Positions 1 through 10,007 are shown, counted from the first letter of the stretch. The stretch: 64,000 nt of DNA from Streptomyces sp. NBC_01454 (GCF_036227565.1 NZ_CP109460.1:7068001-7132000), one strand, 5' to 3'. The notes: generated by a model not told the origin, from the letters alone. Program-made: numbers and translations.

Positions 1-2180
1 CGTGAGAAGCGGGAGGCCACACCGGGGTTGACCGCCAGGAACCGCGCCATCTCGGCGGTGTAGCCCGCCACGATCACCACCACCGCCTCCCGGTGGTCCT
101 CCATCAGCTTCACCAGGGTGTCGATGGCTTCCTTGCCGAAGTCCCGTCCGGAGTCCTCGGGGGAGAGGGCGTACGCCTCGTCGATGAACAGCACCCCGCC
201 GCGCGCCCGGTCGAACGCCTCCTGCGTGCGGATCGCCGTCGAGCCGATGTGCTCGCCGACCAGGTCGACCCGGGACACCTCGACCAGATGCCCGCGCTCC
301 AGCACGCCGAGGGCGGCGAGGATCTCGCCGTACAGGCGGGCCACGGTGGTCTTGCCGGTACCGGGGGAGCCGGTGAAGACCAGGTGGCGGCGCACCGAGG
401 CTGCCTTCAGCCCCGCCTCCTGCCGCCGGCGTCCCACCTCGATCATGTTGATCAGGCTGCGCACCTCACGCTTGACGCTCTCCAGGCCCACCAGGGTGTC
501 CAGTTCGCCCAGCACCTCGTCGGAGGGCCGGCCGCTGACGGCCGGGGCCACGGCGGCGGGGGCGGACGGGGAAGTGGCGGGCGGGGCGGCCGGGGGTGTG
601 CCCTGCGCCGGCACCGTGCCCAGCAACCCGGCCGTGCGCGTCACCTGCTGGACCGCGGGCGCCGCCACCGCACCGGCGGCCGCTGCCGGCCGGGCGCGGC
701 TCTCGTCGCTGGTGCAGTCCTGGACCGTCGGCCCGTCGCCCTGCCCCGCGCCGCCCTCGGCGAATTCGTAGCCGCCTCGGGCACACCGCTCCGTACGGCA
801 CCGCGTCAGGGTCGTACGGCAGCCGTCGATCACATGGAAACCGAAGCCCGAACTCCCGGTGACCCGGCAGCCGTGGAAGGTGCCGCGGCCCTCCGCGGAG
901 ACATAGAACCCGGCCTCGGCCGGTGAACTGACCGTGCACCCCTCGATGGTGGGGTCCGCGCCCTTGGTGACGATCACGCCGGTCTGGGCGGCGTCGATGG
1001 TGCAGTTGGCGAGCGTGCCGCCGCTGCCGTGGTCGCGGAACCACGCGCCGGTGGCGGCCTCGCGGATCCGGCAGTCGTCGAGCTGGACGGTCGCCCCGTC
1101 GCTCACCGACACCGCGGTGTTGCGGACCTGGGTGAGGTCGCAGTCCACCACGTCGGCGCGCGAGCCCCGGTCCAGCACGAACAGCGCGTCCGGCACGTCG
1201 TGCACCCGGGTCGAGTCGAGCACGGCGGTGGCGCCGTCGCTGACCCACACCGCCGGATAGTCGCCCGTGCTGTCGTGGATCTCGCACCGGTTGGCGTCCA
1301 CCCGGGTGCCCGGGTCCCATACGGACAGGCCGTTGCGCCCGAAGTGCCGCACCGTGCTGCGGGTCAGCGTCAGCACCGAACGGGAGCGCAGATCGACCGC
1401 GTTCTCCGGGATGTCGTGGATGTCGCAGTCGGCGAGGGTGAGGACCGCGTCGGTGTCCAGGGTGACCCCGTCCGCGGAGGTGCGGTGCACGGTGCAGTCG
1501 GTGAAGTGGCCGGTGGCCCGCGCGGCGATCTGGATCCCCGCGCCCTTGATCTCATAGAGCTCACAGCCGACCGCCTCGACCGCGCTGCCCTCGCCGTTGA
1601 CCGACAGGCCGGCCCCCGAGGCGTGGTGGATCCGGCAGTTCTCCAGCCGCGGATGGGCCCCGTCGCGCACCGCCACACCGGCCTGCCCGGCGGCCACCAC
1701 CTCGCACTCCTCGAAGAGGCCGCCGGCGCCGTCCTGGACGCTGATGCCGACCCCGCCCGGATTGTCCACCGTGCAGCGGCGCACCGTCGGGCGGGCGCCC
1801 CCGCGGACCTCGATACCGGAAGCGGACCGGGTCACCACCCGCAGGCCGGACAGCTCCGGGGCGCCGTCCTCCACCAGCAGGGCGGGCGAGGCCGAATCCG
1901 TCGCCTCCAGATGCAGATCGTGGACGGTGGCCGAGGCCCGGACCGTCAGTGCCACCCCGTCGGCCGGGGCGATCCGCACCGAACCGCGGGCGCCGTCCGG
2001 GCCGCGCAGCGTCACCGCGCGCACCAGCACCAGATTCTCCCGGTACGTACCGGCCGGGACGGTCAGTACATCGCCGTCCCCGGCGGCCTCCAGGGCGGCG
2101 GCGAGCGAGCTGTACTCCCCTGTACGGCGCCGCCACCGGGAGGTTCCGGAGTGCGTCACCTGGACCGAGCCCTGTGCCAT
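1..2180 (-). CDS. Parallel beta-helix / AAA+ (CbxX-type) ATPase fusion, C-terminus cut by window edge
   Basis: The reading frame starts at ATG 2180 and is still open at base 1, so about 726 residues are visible and the C-terminus is missing. Residues of about 20-480 are tandem short repeats rich in Asp, Gly, Val and Cys ('DGA', 'NC.I', 'GVxV' patterns), typical of a right-handed parallel beta-helix of the pectate-lyase/NosD type. A Pro/Ala-rich linker follows, then a AAA+ domain of the CbxX/CfxQ family with Walker [10 protein letters not shown] near residue 603, Walker B LFIDEA near 663 and an ASRFS motif at the edge. CbxX-type AAA domains are known as assembly remodellers, for example EccA in type VII secretion. 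A scaffolding role is inference. The start fits because the beta-helix begins almost at once. The gene lies 164 bases downstream of a same-strand membrane protein. Confidence 0.85.
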   Translation of the reverse strand, partial: MAQGSVQVTHSGTSRWRRRTGEYSSLAAALEAAGDGDVLTVPAGTYRENLVLVRAVTLRGPDGARGSVRIAPADGVALTVRASATVHDLHLEATDSASPALLVEDGAPELSGLRVVTRSASGIEVRGGARPTVRRCTVDNPGGVGISVQDGAGGLFEECEVVAAGQAGVAVRDGAHPRLENCRIHHASGAGLSVNGEGSAVEAVGCELYEIKGAGIQIAARATGHFTDCTVHRTSADGVTLDTDAVLTLADCDIHDIPENAVDLRSRSVLTLTRSTVRHFGRNGLSVWDPGTRVDANRCEIHDSTGDYPAVWVSDGATAVLDSTRVHDVPDALFVLDRGSRADVVDCDLTQVRNTAVSVSDGATVQLDDCRIREAATGAWFRDHGSGGTLANCTIDAAQTGVIVTKGADPTIEGCTVSSPAEAGFYVSAEGRGTFHGCRVTGSSGFGFHVIDGCRTTLTRCRTERCARGGYEFAEGGAGQGDGPTVQDCTSDESRARPAAAAGAVAAPAVQQVTRTAGLLGTVPAQGTPPAAPPATSPSAPAAVAPAVSGRPSDEVLGELDTLVGLESVKREVRSLINMIEVGRRRQEAGLKAASVRRHLVFTGSPGTGKTTVARLYGEILAALGVLERGHLVEVSRVDLVGEHIGSTAIRTQEAFDRARGGVLFIDEAYALSPEDSGRDFGKEAIDTLVKLMEDHREAVVVIVAGYTAEMARFLAVNPGVASRFS

Positions 2181-2344
2181 GGTGCTGTCGTGTCCCCACT
2201 TCGTGCGGCTGTGTCGGCTCGCCGGCATCCGTCCGCGGATGTCCGCTTTCCGGCCTGCGAGACGCCGGCCGAGGGGCCGGCGCCACCACCGTAGCGCGCC
2301 GGGCGAACGGTGGTTGACACGGTCAGCGGCCTGCTCGGCCGCCC

Positions 2345-2947
2345 TCAACTACCGGCATCGGCCCGCCCCCAGTCCTGACCCGCCCGTTCCCACTCCTGGT
2401 CCCAGCGGCGGAAGCGACGCACCATCAACTGCCAGCCGACCAGCCGCCTGGCACCTTCGATCATCATGCCGACGCCGGCCGCCGTGCCCAGGCCCGCCAG
2501 CACCGCGTGCGTACCGGCCGTGCTGACGTCCATCGGCCGAGGCATCACCCGGCCCAGGTCGTCCGTCCAGATCCGGAACCGTTCGCCGGGCTCGACGGGA
2601 CGGGGCGCGGCCAGCTCCCCGATCCGCCCGCTGCCGTCCGGCGCGGACCAGCGGGCGAGGACCCGGCGGTGCGCATCGCGCTGCGAAGCGGTCTCCGGAT
2701 CGGGGTCGAGCGGGGTCCACGACACCAGCCGGTCGACCGTGACCCACACCAGATGCCGCTGCTGGTGCTGTATCCGTACGGTGTCCAGCAGCGCGCCGTG
2801 TGCGGCCCGGCCGGCGGCCCAGCCCGCGGAGGTCGCGCCGAGGGCGATCAGCAGGGCGGCGGCCAGCGCCACCCAGGCCTCGATCCGGTCCGTGCGGCGC
2901 CACAGCGGACTGTGCCGCCAGCGCCACACTCCTCGCATCGCTCGCAT
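2345..2947 (-). CDS. Rv1733c-like two-helix membrane protein
   Basis: The product is 200 residues. ATG 2947 is chosen because a GAGGGGG ribosome site sits seven bases upstream and because translation from further upstream gives sequence without membrane-protein character. Hydrophobic helices lie at about residues 23-45 and 142-165, with an extracytoplasmic loop of about 95 residues between them that contains [11 protein letters not shown] and a Trp-rich stretch. This architecture matches the actinobacterial Rv1733c family, whose function is not established. The gene precedes the beta-helix/AAA gene on the same strand and follows a terminator-like hairpin after the CocE gene, so it may start its own transcript. 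Family assignment is by recall of the pattern. Confidence 0.75.
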   Translation of the reverse strand: MRAMRGVWRWRHSPLWRRTDRIEAWVALAAALLIALGATSAGWAAGRAAHGALLDTVRIQHQQRHLVWVTVDRLVSWTPLDPDPETASQRDAHRRVLARWSAPDGSGRIGELAAPRPVEPGERFRIWTDDLGRVMPRPMDVSTAGTHAVLAGLGTAAGVGMMIEGARRLVGWQLMVRRFRRWDQEWERAGQDWGRADAGS

Positions 2948-3130
2948 GATTGCCCCCTCTCGGTGTGTCCGTGAATACCCCATCGCGGGTGGTCCACGCG
3001 AGAGTTCTGCGAAGAGGGAGCAACTTCGCGACGTACAAAACGTGACATCAGGAGGGATAGACATGCCGCTCGTACGTCTGTCGCCCTGCGGCCCCAGCGG
3101 TGCGGAGAGCCGTCCCGCCGACAGAGGAGC

Positions 3131-3157
3131 GCCCTCGCCGACGGGACGGCGAAGGGC
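3131..3157 (-). terminator. Hairpin terminator of the CocE-type hydrolase gene
   Basis: GCCCTCGCCG at 3131-3140 pairs with CGGCGAAGGGC at 3147-3157 with a single bulged A and a six-base loop. It lies 17 bases past the stop codon of the minus-strand hydrolase gene. There is no U-tract, which is common in Streptomyces. Confidence 0.55.
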
Positions 3158-3173
3158 TGGCCCCGGCGGCCCG

Positions 3174-4850
3174 TCAGAGCGCGGGTTCGCCGGCGTCGAA
3201 GTCCTCGTCGGAGAGGGGCAGGACGAGCGCGGACGCCGGGAAGAGCGAGATCTCGGACGGCAGGAGGCGGGTCGCCGTCGCCGGCGGTTCACCGGTGCCG
3301 GTGTTGCGGGCGAAGCGCGGATGGGCGCCGCCGCTGAGCTGCAGTCGGATCCGGTGGCCGGCGGCGAAGCGGTGGGCGGTGGCGCTCATCGGCACCGTGA
3401 CCTCGGCCGGTCCGTCCCCGGTGAGGCGGAGCCGTTGCAGGCCGTCGCAGACGTTCACCGAGCGGCCCCGGCCGTCGACCTCGCAGAGCCGGGCGAAGAC
3501 ATCGGCATGGCCGGTGTCCGCCGTGACCCGCAGCTCCGCCCGGACCGGGCCGACGACATGCAGCGGCTCGGTGAGCGGGGCGGTGGTGAAGGTCAGCACG
3601 TCGTCCCGGGCCTCCAGGGAGGTGTTGTCCCGGCTCCCGGCCTTGGGGGACAGCAGCGGACCGCCGACCGAGGGGGTCGGGTCGGCCGGGTCGTAGCGGA
3701 ACGACAGCGGCGCGGTCGCGTCCTGGGGTATCCGGTCGTGCAGCGTGCCGCCGCTGCCGAGGTACCAGTGCCGGTCCGTGGCGGGCGGGGGCCAGTCGGG
3801 CAGGTCGTGCCAGGTGCGCCGGCCGCCCACGTGGACCCGCACCCGCGACGTGGGCAGGCCCGTGGGGTCGTCACACAGGTGGGCCCGCAGCCACGCCAGG
3901 CTCGCGCCGAGGGCCTCGGGCCCGTTCAGCGCGGAGCTGTGCGTCCAGGGGCCGATGAGCAGGGAGGTGTCACAGCCGGCCCGCCGGAGCCGGGCGTACT
4001 GCCGCAGGTTCTGGTCGAGCAACGCGTCGTGCCAGCCGCCGATCAGAGCGGTCGGCGCGGTCAGACGCCCGGCCGCGACCCCCGCGTCCGCCCCCTGCCA
4101 GTGCGGGTCGCCGGGGTCGGGGTGCGCCATCGCGTCCTCCAGGAACGGGACCCGGCCGCCCAGACCGGGCACGTACGCCTCGCCGAGGGGGAGGGTCCGG
4201 GCGATCTTCCCCAGGTGGCGCCGGAGCCGCAGCCCGGCCCGCAGCAGCTCCTTCATGCCCCGGTGGTGGGACAGCCGGCCCATCGTGGAGATCAGCGCGG
4301 TCTCCAGGGCGAACGCGCCTGCGGGGTGGAAGAAGGTATGCAGGTCGTGCAGGCCGATCTGGACCACCATCGCCCGCAGTTCCGGCGGCGGGTCGAGGGC
4401 GAGTGCCCACTGCGTGTAGCCGAGGTAGCTGGCGCCGATCGTCCCGAGCACGCCGGTGAACCAGGGCTGTCGGCGCAGCCAGGCGACGGTGGCCTGCCCG
4501 TCGGCGGCCTCGTGGTGCCACAGGGCGGATTCGCCGCCGGACCCGCCGGAGCCGCGGCAGCTCTGCAGGACGACATGGAAGCCCTGTTCGGCCAGGTGCA
4601 CGCCGTACATCGCCGCCCAGGGGAAGCCCCGGCCGTACGGGGAGCGGGCCAGGACCGTGGGGAAGTCGCCCTCGGCCAGGGGGAAGTAGTGGTCGGTCAG
4701 CAGGGCGCTGCCGTCGGCGGCGGGCACCGTGAGGCCGGGCTCGCGGGCGACGTCATACCGCTTGGGCGGCAGGTTCCCCATGGCGCGCCTCATGGCCCGG
4801 ACGCGCAGGGGCAGCTTCTTCGCGGAGGGGCGGGCGGTCGTCGTCGTCAC
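3174..4850 (-). CDS. CocE/NonD family alpha/beta hydrolase (X-Pro dipeptidyl-peptidase S15 type)
   Basis: The 558-residue product has the S15 peptidase-like catalytic domain followed by the C-terminal jelly-roll domain seen in cocaine esterase. The nucleophile elbow is GASYLGY (Ser near residue 142), the acid is in GGWHDALLDQ and the histidine is in GPWTHSS. Such enzymes hydrolyse acyl esters or amides in the cytoplasm; the substrate here is unknown. There is no clear signal peptide, although the N-terminus is basic. The gene is divergent from a TetR-family regulator across 97 bases holding a palindrome, so control by that regulator is likely. The length is normal for the family and no key residue is missing. 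Confidence 0.9.
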   Translation of the reverse strand: MTTTTARPSAKKLPLRVRAMRRAMGNLPPKRYDVAREPGLTVPAADGSALLTDHYFPLAEGDFPTVLARSPYGRGFPWAAMYGVHLAEQGFHVVLQSCRGSGGSGGESALWHHEAADGQATVAWLRRQPWFTGVLGTIGASYLGYTQWALALDPPPELRAMVVQIGLHDLHTFFHPAGAFALETALISTMGRLSHHRGMKELLRAGLRLRRHLGKIARTLPLGEAYVPGLGGRVPFLEDAMAHPDPGDPHWQGADAGVAAGRLTAPTALIGGWHDALLDQNLRQYARLRRAGCDTSLLIGPWTHSSALNGPEALGASLAWLRAHLCDDPTGLPTSRVRVHVGGRRTWHDLPDWPPPATDRHWYLGSGGTLHDRIPQDATAPLSFRYDPADPTPSVGGPLLSPKAGSRDNTSLEARDDVLTFTTAPLTEPLHVVGPVRAELRVTADTGHADVFARLCEVDGRGRSVNVCDGLQRLRLTGDGPAEVTVPMSATAHRFAAGHRIRLQLSGGAHPRFARNTGTGEPPATATRLLPSEISLFPASALVLPLSDEDFDAGEPAL

Positions 4851-4888
4851 GGTGCCTCGATTCCTGAGCAGGAGCGCGGGAGATTCCC

Positions 4889-4905
4889 GTACGTCGTACT
4901 AGAAT
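4889..4905 (+). promoter_or_regulatory. Palindromic operator overlapping a -10 element between hydrolase and tetR
   Basis: GTACGTCGTAC at 4889-4899 is a perfect five-base-arm palindrome immediately followed by TAGAAT at 4900-4905, a good -10 hexamer for the rightward tetR gene. Overlap of operator and -10 in a divergent intergenic region suggests autoregulation and control of the hydrolase. Confidence 0.45.
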
Positions 4906-4947
4906 AGGCGATGAGAGGATGACGGGCAGGAACGAGGAGAGGCTGCC

Positions 4948-5685
4948 GTGGCCCGTACCAGCACAGCCGGCCGCAGTGCCGGGGTCGACCCCGAGGTGCT
5001 CTGGCCGACGGCCGAACGCCCGCGGCGGGGGCGGCCGCCGGCCCATAGTCGCGCCGAGATCACCGCCGAGGCCGTCGCCCTCGCCGACGCCGAGGGGCTC
5101 CCCGCCGTCACGATGCGCGCGGTCGCGGCCCGGATCGGGGCCGGCACGATGTCCCTCTACAGCTACGTCCCCAACAAGGAGACGCTGCTGGAGCTCATGA
5201 TCGACCAGGTCAGCGGCGACCACCGGATGCCCCGCGAACCCTCCGGCGACTGGCGCGCCGACCTGCGCCAACTCGCCCGTGAACAGCGTGCGATCATGCG
5301 GCGTCACCCCTGGCTGCCGGCCGCGCTGCCCGCCCGGCAGACGCTCGGCCCGCAGGCCCTCGCCGTCCTGGAGCACGCGCTCGCCGTCCTCGCCCCCGCC
5401 GGCCTGGACGCCCGGGCCCGGCTGGAGACCTTCACCCTGCTCACGGGTTTCGTGGCCAGTCACGTGTCGTACGAACTCGCCCAGGAGCAGGCCACGGTGG
5501 CCGCCGGCCGCACCTCCGGCGAACTCCTGGAGGCCCAGGCGCGCCACCTCCGGTCCGTCGCCACCGGGGAGTCCTACCCCCACCTCGCCCAAGCCCTGGC
5601 GGCGGCGAGCCAGGACCCCGGTGGTCAGGATGCCTTCGACCGCCTCCTCGACCGCATGATCGACGGGCTGACGGCAACGGGCTGA
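4948..5685 (+). CDS. TetR/AcrR family transcriptional regulator (TetR_C_1 type)
   Basis: The 245-residue protein starts at GTG 4948 behind GAGGAGAGG. The N-terminal arm is proline/arginine-rich, followed by a TetR helix-turn-helix at about residues 35-80 (recognition part AARIGAGTMSLYSYVPNKE). The C-terminal domain resembles the tetracycline-repressor C-terminal type seen in many Streptomyces regulators, with HPWLPAALPARQTLGP. It is divergent from the CocE-type hydrolase, so the hydrolase is the likely target. Ligand unknown. Confidence 0.88.
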   Translation: MARTSTAGRSAGVDPEVLWPTAERPRRGRPPAHSRAEITAEAVALADAEGLPAVTMRAVAARIGAGTMSLYSYVPNKETLLELMIDQVSGDHRMPREPSGDWRADLRQLAREQRAIMRRHPWLPAALPARQTLGPQALAVLEHALAVLAPAGLDARARLETFTLLTGFVASHVSYELAQEQATVAAGRTSGELLEAQARHLRSVATGESYPHLAQALAAASQDPGGQDAFDRLLDRMIDGLTATG

Positions 5686-5784
5686 CGGCCTGCGGCGCGG
5701 CGGGCGGCGGCGTCGCGGCAGCCTCTCGGCAGCCGTCGCGGCAACTGTCTCGGCGGCCACGGCGAAGGGCCGCCCCGGGCTACC

Positions 5785-6609
5785 TCAGTCGAGTATCTCG
5801 AACGGGTCGCCGATCCGGATCGTGCCGGCCCCGCGCGGTATCAGGTTCTGGCCGAAGACCAGGCGGTCACCGAAGCGGCGATGGCGGGCGAGCGTGCGCA
5901 GCGGCTCCTTGCCGCGTTCGGCGGTGTGCTGGTCGGTGGTCGTGACCACGCAGCGCGCGCTGGGCTTGGCCACCTGGAAGACCACCTCGCCGATGCGGAT
6001 CCGCCGCCAGTCGTCCTCCGCCCAGGGAGCGGTGCCGTCCACCACCACATTGGGCCGGAAGCGGTTCATGGGCAGCGGCCCCTCGTCGCCATGGTCGCCC
6101 TGCGCGATGAGGGAGTTGAGGGCGTCCAGCGAGGAACTCGTCGTCAGCAGCAGCGGGAAGCCGTCGGCGAAACCGACCGTGTCACCGGGCTCGCAGAACT
6201 CCGGGTCGATCGGGCGTCGCTTCTCCGGGGCGTCGAGATACACCAGCCGGCACTCGACGCCCAGACAGGCGCGAAACCACTCGGCCGCCGCCGGATCCGC
6301 CGGCACCGCCTCGACCCCGTCCTTCCAGACCTCGACCGGGAACGTCTCCCCGAAGGCGGGCACCTCGACCGTCAGCGGCTGCCTTCCGGGCGCGGTGAGG
6401 CGCAGGGCGCCGCCCGGCAGCCCCTGGGCATGCGCCAACGCCATGGCGGGCAGCTGCCGTTGGGTGAGCTGCCGGTGCTCGGCGTCGACCAGCAGCCAGC
6501 GTCGGTCCCCGGCGAGCCCCCACGGCTCCACGACCGCTTCGCCGGGACCGGACCCCGCAAGGGACTTGACCGGGTAGAGATGGATCGAACGGAGCGCAGG
6601 CGTCGGCAT
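5785..6609 (-). CDS. MOSC domain protein (MOSC_N plus MOSC, molybdenum cofactor sulfurase C-terminal type)
   Basis: The 274-residue product begins MPTPALRSIHLYPVKSLAG, the usual start of two-domain MOSC proteins with an N-terminal MOSC beta-barrel (about 1-125) and a MOSC domain (about 130-270). The conserved cysteine is in SARCVVTTTDQ, followed by the family pattern RGKEPLRTLARHR. Eukaryotic relatives are amidoxime-reducing proteins that carry molybdenum cofactor on that cysteine; the bacterial role is often N-oxide or hydroxylamine reduction, which is inference here. A second in-frame ATG three codons upstream (6618) is an alternative start. It converges on the tetR gene with about 100 bases between. 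Confidence 0.88.
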   Translation of the reverse strand: MPTPALRSIHLYPVKSLAGSGPGEAVVEPWGLAGDRRWLLVDAEHRQLTQRQLPAMALAHAQGLPGGALRLTAPGRQPLTVEVPAFGETFPVEVWKDGVEAVPADPAAAEWFRACLGVECRLVYLDAPEKRRPIDPEFCEPGDTVGFADGFPLLLTTSSSLDALNSLIAQGDHGDEGPLPMNRFRPNVVVDGTAPWAEDDWRRIRIGEVVFQVAKPSARCVVTTTDQHTAERGKEPLRTLARHRRFGDRLVFGQNLIPRGAGTIRIGDPFEILD

Positions 6610-6656
6610 GCGATCCATCCTGCCAGCCGCCTCGGACAAGTGGCCGATCGGCCAGG

Positions 6657-7088
6657 TCAGTACCCCCGCGGATACTGGCGGCCGTAGGGGTCGTCGTAGG
6701 GCGAGGGCGGCCGCGGCGCCACCGGGGCGGCCGGTCGCATCGCCTCGTACCCCGTGCCCATGGGCGGGCGCTGGGGCTGCTGCTGCGGGGGCGGATAGCC
6801 GCGGACGCCCGCCTGCTGCGGGATGTAGGGCGCCGGGGCCTGCTGGAGCGGGGCGACCGGCTGGGCGGCCGCGCCCGGGTAGCCCTGGGAGGGCCCGGAC
6901 GGAAGCGCCGGAAGGGCCGGCAGCGCCGGGGCGTAGTGCGAGCCCGTGTCGTAAGGGGAGGGGTTCACCCGGATCGGGGCGATCTGGGGCGTGCCGCGTT
7001 CTGCTACGAGGCTGTCGTAGATCGGGGTGTCCGGGAAGGAAGGCGAAGCGTAGTAGCCGCCGCCGTAGGTAGAGCGGGGGGAGGTCAT
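6657..7088 (-). CDS. Proline/tyrosine/glutamine-rich conserved Streptomyces protein (DUF6643-like)
   Basis: The 143-residue product is low-complexity, with many Pro, Tyr, Gly and Gln residues and repeated 'YPPPQQQ' and 'PYDDPYGRQYPRGY' type motifs; it is predicted to be largely disordered and has no membrane segment. The N-terminus (STYGGGYYASPSFPDTPIYD) matches my memory of a conserved Streptomyces family annotated as DUF6643; that name is not certain. ATG 7088 is preceded by TAACTT with a seven-base gap, consistent with a leaderless message, which also supports the start. It is divergent from the TerD gene. Function unknown. Confidence 0.7.
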   Translation of the reverse strand: MTSPRSTYGGGYYASPSFPDTPIYDSLVAERGTPQIAPIRVNPSPYDTGSHYAPALPALPALPSGPSQGYPGAAAQPVAPLQQAPAPYIPQQAGVRGYPPPQQQPQRPPMGTGYEAMRPAAPVAPRPPSPYDDPYGRQYPRGY

Positions 7089-7095
7089 GCTTCAT

Positions 7096-7101
7096 AAGTT
7101 A
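7096..7101 (-). promoter_or_regulatory. -10 element of a leaderless transcript
   Basis: On the minus strand TAACTT ends seven bases before ATG 7088, the spacing expected when transcription starts at the start codon itself. Confidence 0.5.
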
Positions 7102-7334
7102 AGCCCACGATGTGCCGATTGGGGAGTCTGGCAAGAGGGTTGTTTTCCGTGTTCGGAGTGGCTGCGGAGCGCCAATGCGAGCGAACTTGTGGAAATCGGT
7201 CGCGATCGCCCGTAGGGATCGTGTAAAGACCCCGCTCCTCGCAGGTGAACAAGGGGCGTTCGGAACGGTTCGGGCCAAGTAGGTTGGGAGGCGGCACCAC
7301 CGGCAGGTACGGCGGACGAGAGGAAGGCGCGGCG

Positions 7335-8747
7335 ATGTCGATGCTCAAGGGCGGCAATGTTCCGGTCCCGGCCCCGGAGGTCCGGGTGGAACTGGGCTGG
7401 CACACCGCCCCGGGGACGCCGGACGTCGATGCCTCCGCGCTGCTGCTGGTGTCCGGAAAGGTCCGCGACGACGGCGACTTCGTCTTCTACAACCAGGCCG
7501 TGCACCGCTCCGGCGCCGTACGCCACGAGGGCAAGCGCCCGGCCGGCGGCGCGGTGACCGACGGCCTCACCGTCGATCTGACCGCCGTCGAACCCGCCGT
7601 GGACACCGTGGTGCTCGCCGCCTCCGCCGACGGCGGCACCTTCGGGAGCGTCCCCGGGCTGCACATCCGGGTGCTGGACGCCGCGGACGGTGCCGAGCTG
7701 GCCCGCTTCGACAGCCAGGACGCCGGGCCCGAGACCGCCTTCGTGCTGGGCGAGCTCTACCGCCGCCAGGGCGCCTGGAAGTTCCGTGCGGTGGGCCAGG
7801 GCTACGACACCGGTCTCGCCGGGCTGGCCACCGACTTCGGCATCAGCGTCGAGGAGCCCGCGCCCGCCCCGGCTCCCGCCGTACCTTCCGCCGCGCCGCG
7901 GCCCGCCCCCGTCATGCCGCCGCCCGCCGCGCCCCCGGCCATGGCGCCCGCGCCGCCCCTGGCGCCGCCGCCCGTGCCCCCTCTCGCGCCCCCGGCCCCG
8001 GCGCCGACGGGGCAGCCGGTGACGTCCGTCCCGCCCCCGCCCGGGCAACCCGCCCCGGCCTCCGTGCCCCCGGCCGTCCGGCTGACCAAGGTGACGCTCA
8101 CGAAGGCCGCCCCCGCCGTCTCGCTGACGAAGCAGGGCGGCACCTCCGGGACGATGCGGGTGAACCTCAACTGGAACAGCGGCACGGCGGGCAAGCGGCT
8201 GGGCAAGACCCTCGGCCGTAAGGCCATGCAGGCCATGGGTGCCCGCGGCGCGCTGCTGTCGCCGTCCGGGGAGGTCGACCTCGACCTGTGCGCGCTGTAC
8301 GAACTCACCGACGGCGCCGCCGGTGTGGTCCACCCCCTCGGCAACAACTTCGGCGCCCTGCACGCCCCGCCGTTCATCCAGCTCGACGGCGACGACCGCA
8401 CCGGCGCCGTCGCGGCCGGCGAGAACATGACCATCAACCTCGACCACCAGGCGCGGATCAAACGCATCCTGATCTTCGTCACGGTCTACGCCGGCGCCCG
8501 CAGCTTCGAAGGCCTGCAGGCGACGGTCACCCTCCAGCCCCAGCACGGTGCCCCCGTCGACTTCACGCTCGACGCCTGCACGGTGCCCTCCAACGTCTGC
8601 GCGCTGGCCCTGATCACGAACACCGGCAGCGAACTCGTCGTCCAGCGCGAGGCCCGCTACCTCGTGCCCGCGCCCGGCGTCAGCCCGCAGCGGACCGTCG
8701 ACCAGGCCTACGGCTGGGGCCTGGACTGGGCGCCGGCCCGGAAGTGA
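7335..8747 (+). CDS. TerD family (tellurium-resistance) protein with two TerD-like domains
   Basis: The 470-residue product starts at ATG 7335 behind GAGGAAGG; an upstream in-frame ATG at 7245 would add a basic tail unlike the family. Residues 1-175 are a TerD/CABP domain with acidic [10 protein letters not shown] and DGLTVDL motifs of the type that bind calcium. A Pro/Ala-rich linker of about 75 residues follows, and residues of about 280-470 form a second TerD-like half with NLNWNSG and [12 protein letters not shown]. TerD proteins take part in tellurite, phage and stress phenotypes with ter cluster partners, but no other ter gene is nearby. The long proline linker resembles other Streptomyces multi-domain TerD proteins. 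Confidence 0.88.
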   Translation: MSMLKGGNVPVPAPEVRVELGWHTAPGTPDVDASALLLVSGKVRDDGDFVFYNQAVHRSGAVRHEGKRPAGGAVTDGLTVDLTAVEPAVDTVVLAASADGGTFGSVPGLHIRVLDAADGAELARFDSQDAGPETAFVLGELYRRQGAWKFRAVGQGYDTGLAGLATDFGISVEEPAPAPAPAVPSAAPRPAPVMPPPAAPPAMAPAPPLAPPPVPPLAPPAPAPTGQPVTSVPPPPGQPAPASVPPAVRLTKVTLTKAAPAVSLTKQGGTSGTMRVNLNWNSGTAGKRLGKTLGRKAMQAMGARGALLSPSGEVDLDLCALYELTDGAAGVVHPLGNNFGALHAPPFIQLDGDDRTGAVAAGENMTINLDHQARIKRILIFVTVYAGARSFEGLQATVTLQPQHGAPVDFTLDACTVPSNVCALALITNTGSELVVQREARYLVPAPGVSPQRTVDQAYGWGLDWAPARK

Positions 8748-8767
8748 CGGCGGCACCGGGGCGCCGC

Positions 8768-9940
8768 TCAGGGCTTCGGGTACGTCCGGCCCTTCCACGC
8801 CGCGCCGCGCCCCCGGTGGTGCTGCACCGCCGAGTCCACCGTCATCAGCAGATACAGCAGCGCGGTGAACGGCAGCAGCGGAGCCGTCCACCACGGCTGC
8901 CCGTAATGGCGGAGCATCGGCAGATACGTCCCGCACATCACGGCCCAGGCGGCCCCGCCCAGCGCGGCCACCGCCGTCCCGCCGCCGGCCGCACCGGCCA
9001 CCAGCGCGAGGGGCGGCACGAGGTACACCAGCGTCAGGCCGAGCACCGTGCCGAGCAACAGCAGCGGCTGGTGCCGCAGTTGGGCGTAGGCGCTGCGCGA
9101 GACCATCCGCCACAGATCGGCCGGCCGCGGATACGGCCGCACACTGGCCACCCGGTCCGCCAGCCCCAGCCAGATCCGCCCGCCCGCCGCCGCGCGCCCG
9201 CCCCGGCCGGAGTGCTTGACCGCGCGGGCCAGCGTCACGTCGTCGATCACCGCATGCCGGATCGCCTCCGGGATGCCCGCCCGCTCCGCGGCCTCCCGCC
9301 GCAGCAGCACACAGCCGCCGGCCGCCGCCGCGGTCCGCGCCCCGGGACGGTTGACCCACCGGAACGGATACAGCTGCCCGAAGAAGTACACGAACGCCGG
9401 CACGATCAGCCGCTCCCAGCGCGTCACCACCCGCAGCCGTGCCATCTGGGAGACCAGATCCAGGTCCGCCGACCGGGCCGCGGCCACCAACTCCCGCAGG
9501 CTGTCCGGTTCGTGTGCGATGTCCGCGTCGGTCAGCAGCAGATACTCCGGCTCGACGCGCTCGCGCGCCAGCGCGATGCCGTGCCGCAGCGCCCACAGCT
9601 TCCCCGTCCACCCCGGCCCGGGCTCACCGGGCGAGGACACGGTCAGCGGCAGCCCGCCCCGCGCGGCCGCCAGCTCCCGGGCCAGCGCGCCGGTCCCGTC
9701 CGTACTCCCGTCGTCGACCAGGAACACCTCCGCCCGGCCCGGGTACTTCTGCCCGAGCAGCGAGGGCAGGCTGTCCGGCAGCACCGCGGCCTCGTCCCGC
9801 GCCGGGACCACCACCGCGACCGACGGCCAGCGCTCCGGGTCCCGGCGGGCCGGCAGCCGGACGTCCGTCCGCCAGAAGAAGCCCTGCCCCAGCAGCAGCC
9901 ACACCCAGGCCAGCAGCGACCCGGCACCGATCCACTCCAT
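8768..9940 (-). CDS. hpnB: Hopene-associated glycosyltransferase HpnB-like (GT2)
   Basis: The 390-residue membrane protein has an N-terminal helix (about 5-22), a GT2 catalytic domain with VPARDE, LVDDGSTDGT (about 74-83) and LLTDADIAH (about 137-145), and three or four C-terminal helices (LGTVLGLTLVYLVPP, AWAVMCGTYL, PLLPFTALLYLL). This layout and the HYGQPWWTAPLLP segment fit HpnB, a glycosyltransferase often found near hopanoid genes. No other hopanoid gene is visible here, so the acceptor cannot be assigned. ATG 9940 is the best start for a cytosolic-to-membrane N-terminus; a GGGAG lies upstream. It converges with the TerD gene after only 20 bases. Confidence 0.82.
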   Translation of the reverse strand: MEWIGAGSLLAWVWLLLGQGFFWRTDVRLPARRDPERWPSVAVVVPARDEAAVLPDSLPSLLGQKYPGRAEVFLVDDGSTDGTGALARELAAARGGLPLTVSSPGEPGPGWTGKLWALRHGIALARERVEPEYLLLTDADIAHEPDSLRELVAAARSADLDLVSQMARLRVVTRWERLIVPAFVYFFGQLYPFRWVNRPGARTAAAAGGCVLLRREAAERAGIPEAIRHAVIDDVTLARAVKHSGRGGRAAAGGRIWLGLADRVASVRPYPRPADLWRMVSRSAYAQLRHQPLLLLGTVLGLTLVYLVPPLALVAGAAGGGTAVAALGGAAWAVMCGTYLPMLRHYGQPWWTAPLLPFTALLYLLMTVDSAVQHHRGRGAAWKGRTYPKP

Positions 9941-10007
9941 CGCTCCCACGGCACCGCAGTCTGCCGCACCGCACCCGGCGCGCGGCGGCGATCGGCACGG
10001 TGTCCCC

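Noticed and set aside
2466..4907. 813-codon open frame on the plus strand opposite the CocE-type gene
   Set aside because: It is antisense to a gene with full catalytic motifs; its sequence is Arg/Gly/Pro-rich without domain pattern, as expected from high-GC antisense frames.
7092..9611. 839-codon minus-strand frame across TerD and glycosyltransferase genes
   Set aside because: Low-complexity shadow frame spanning two well-supported genes; no family motif.
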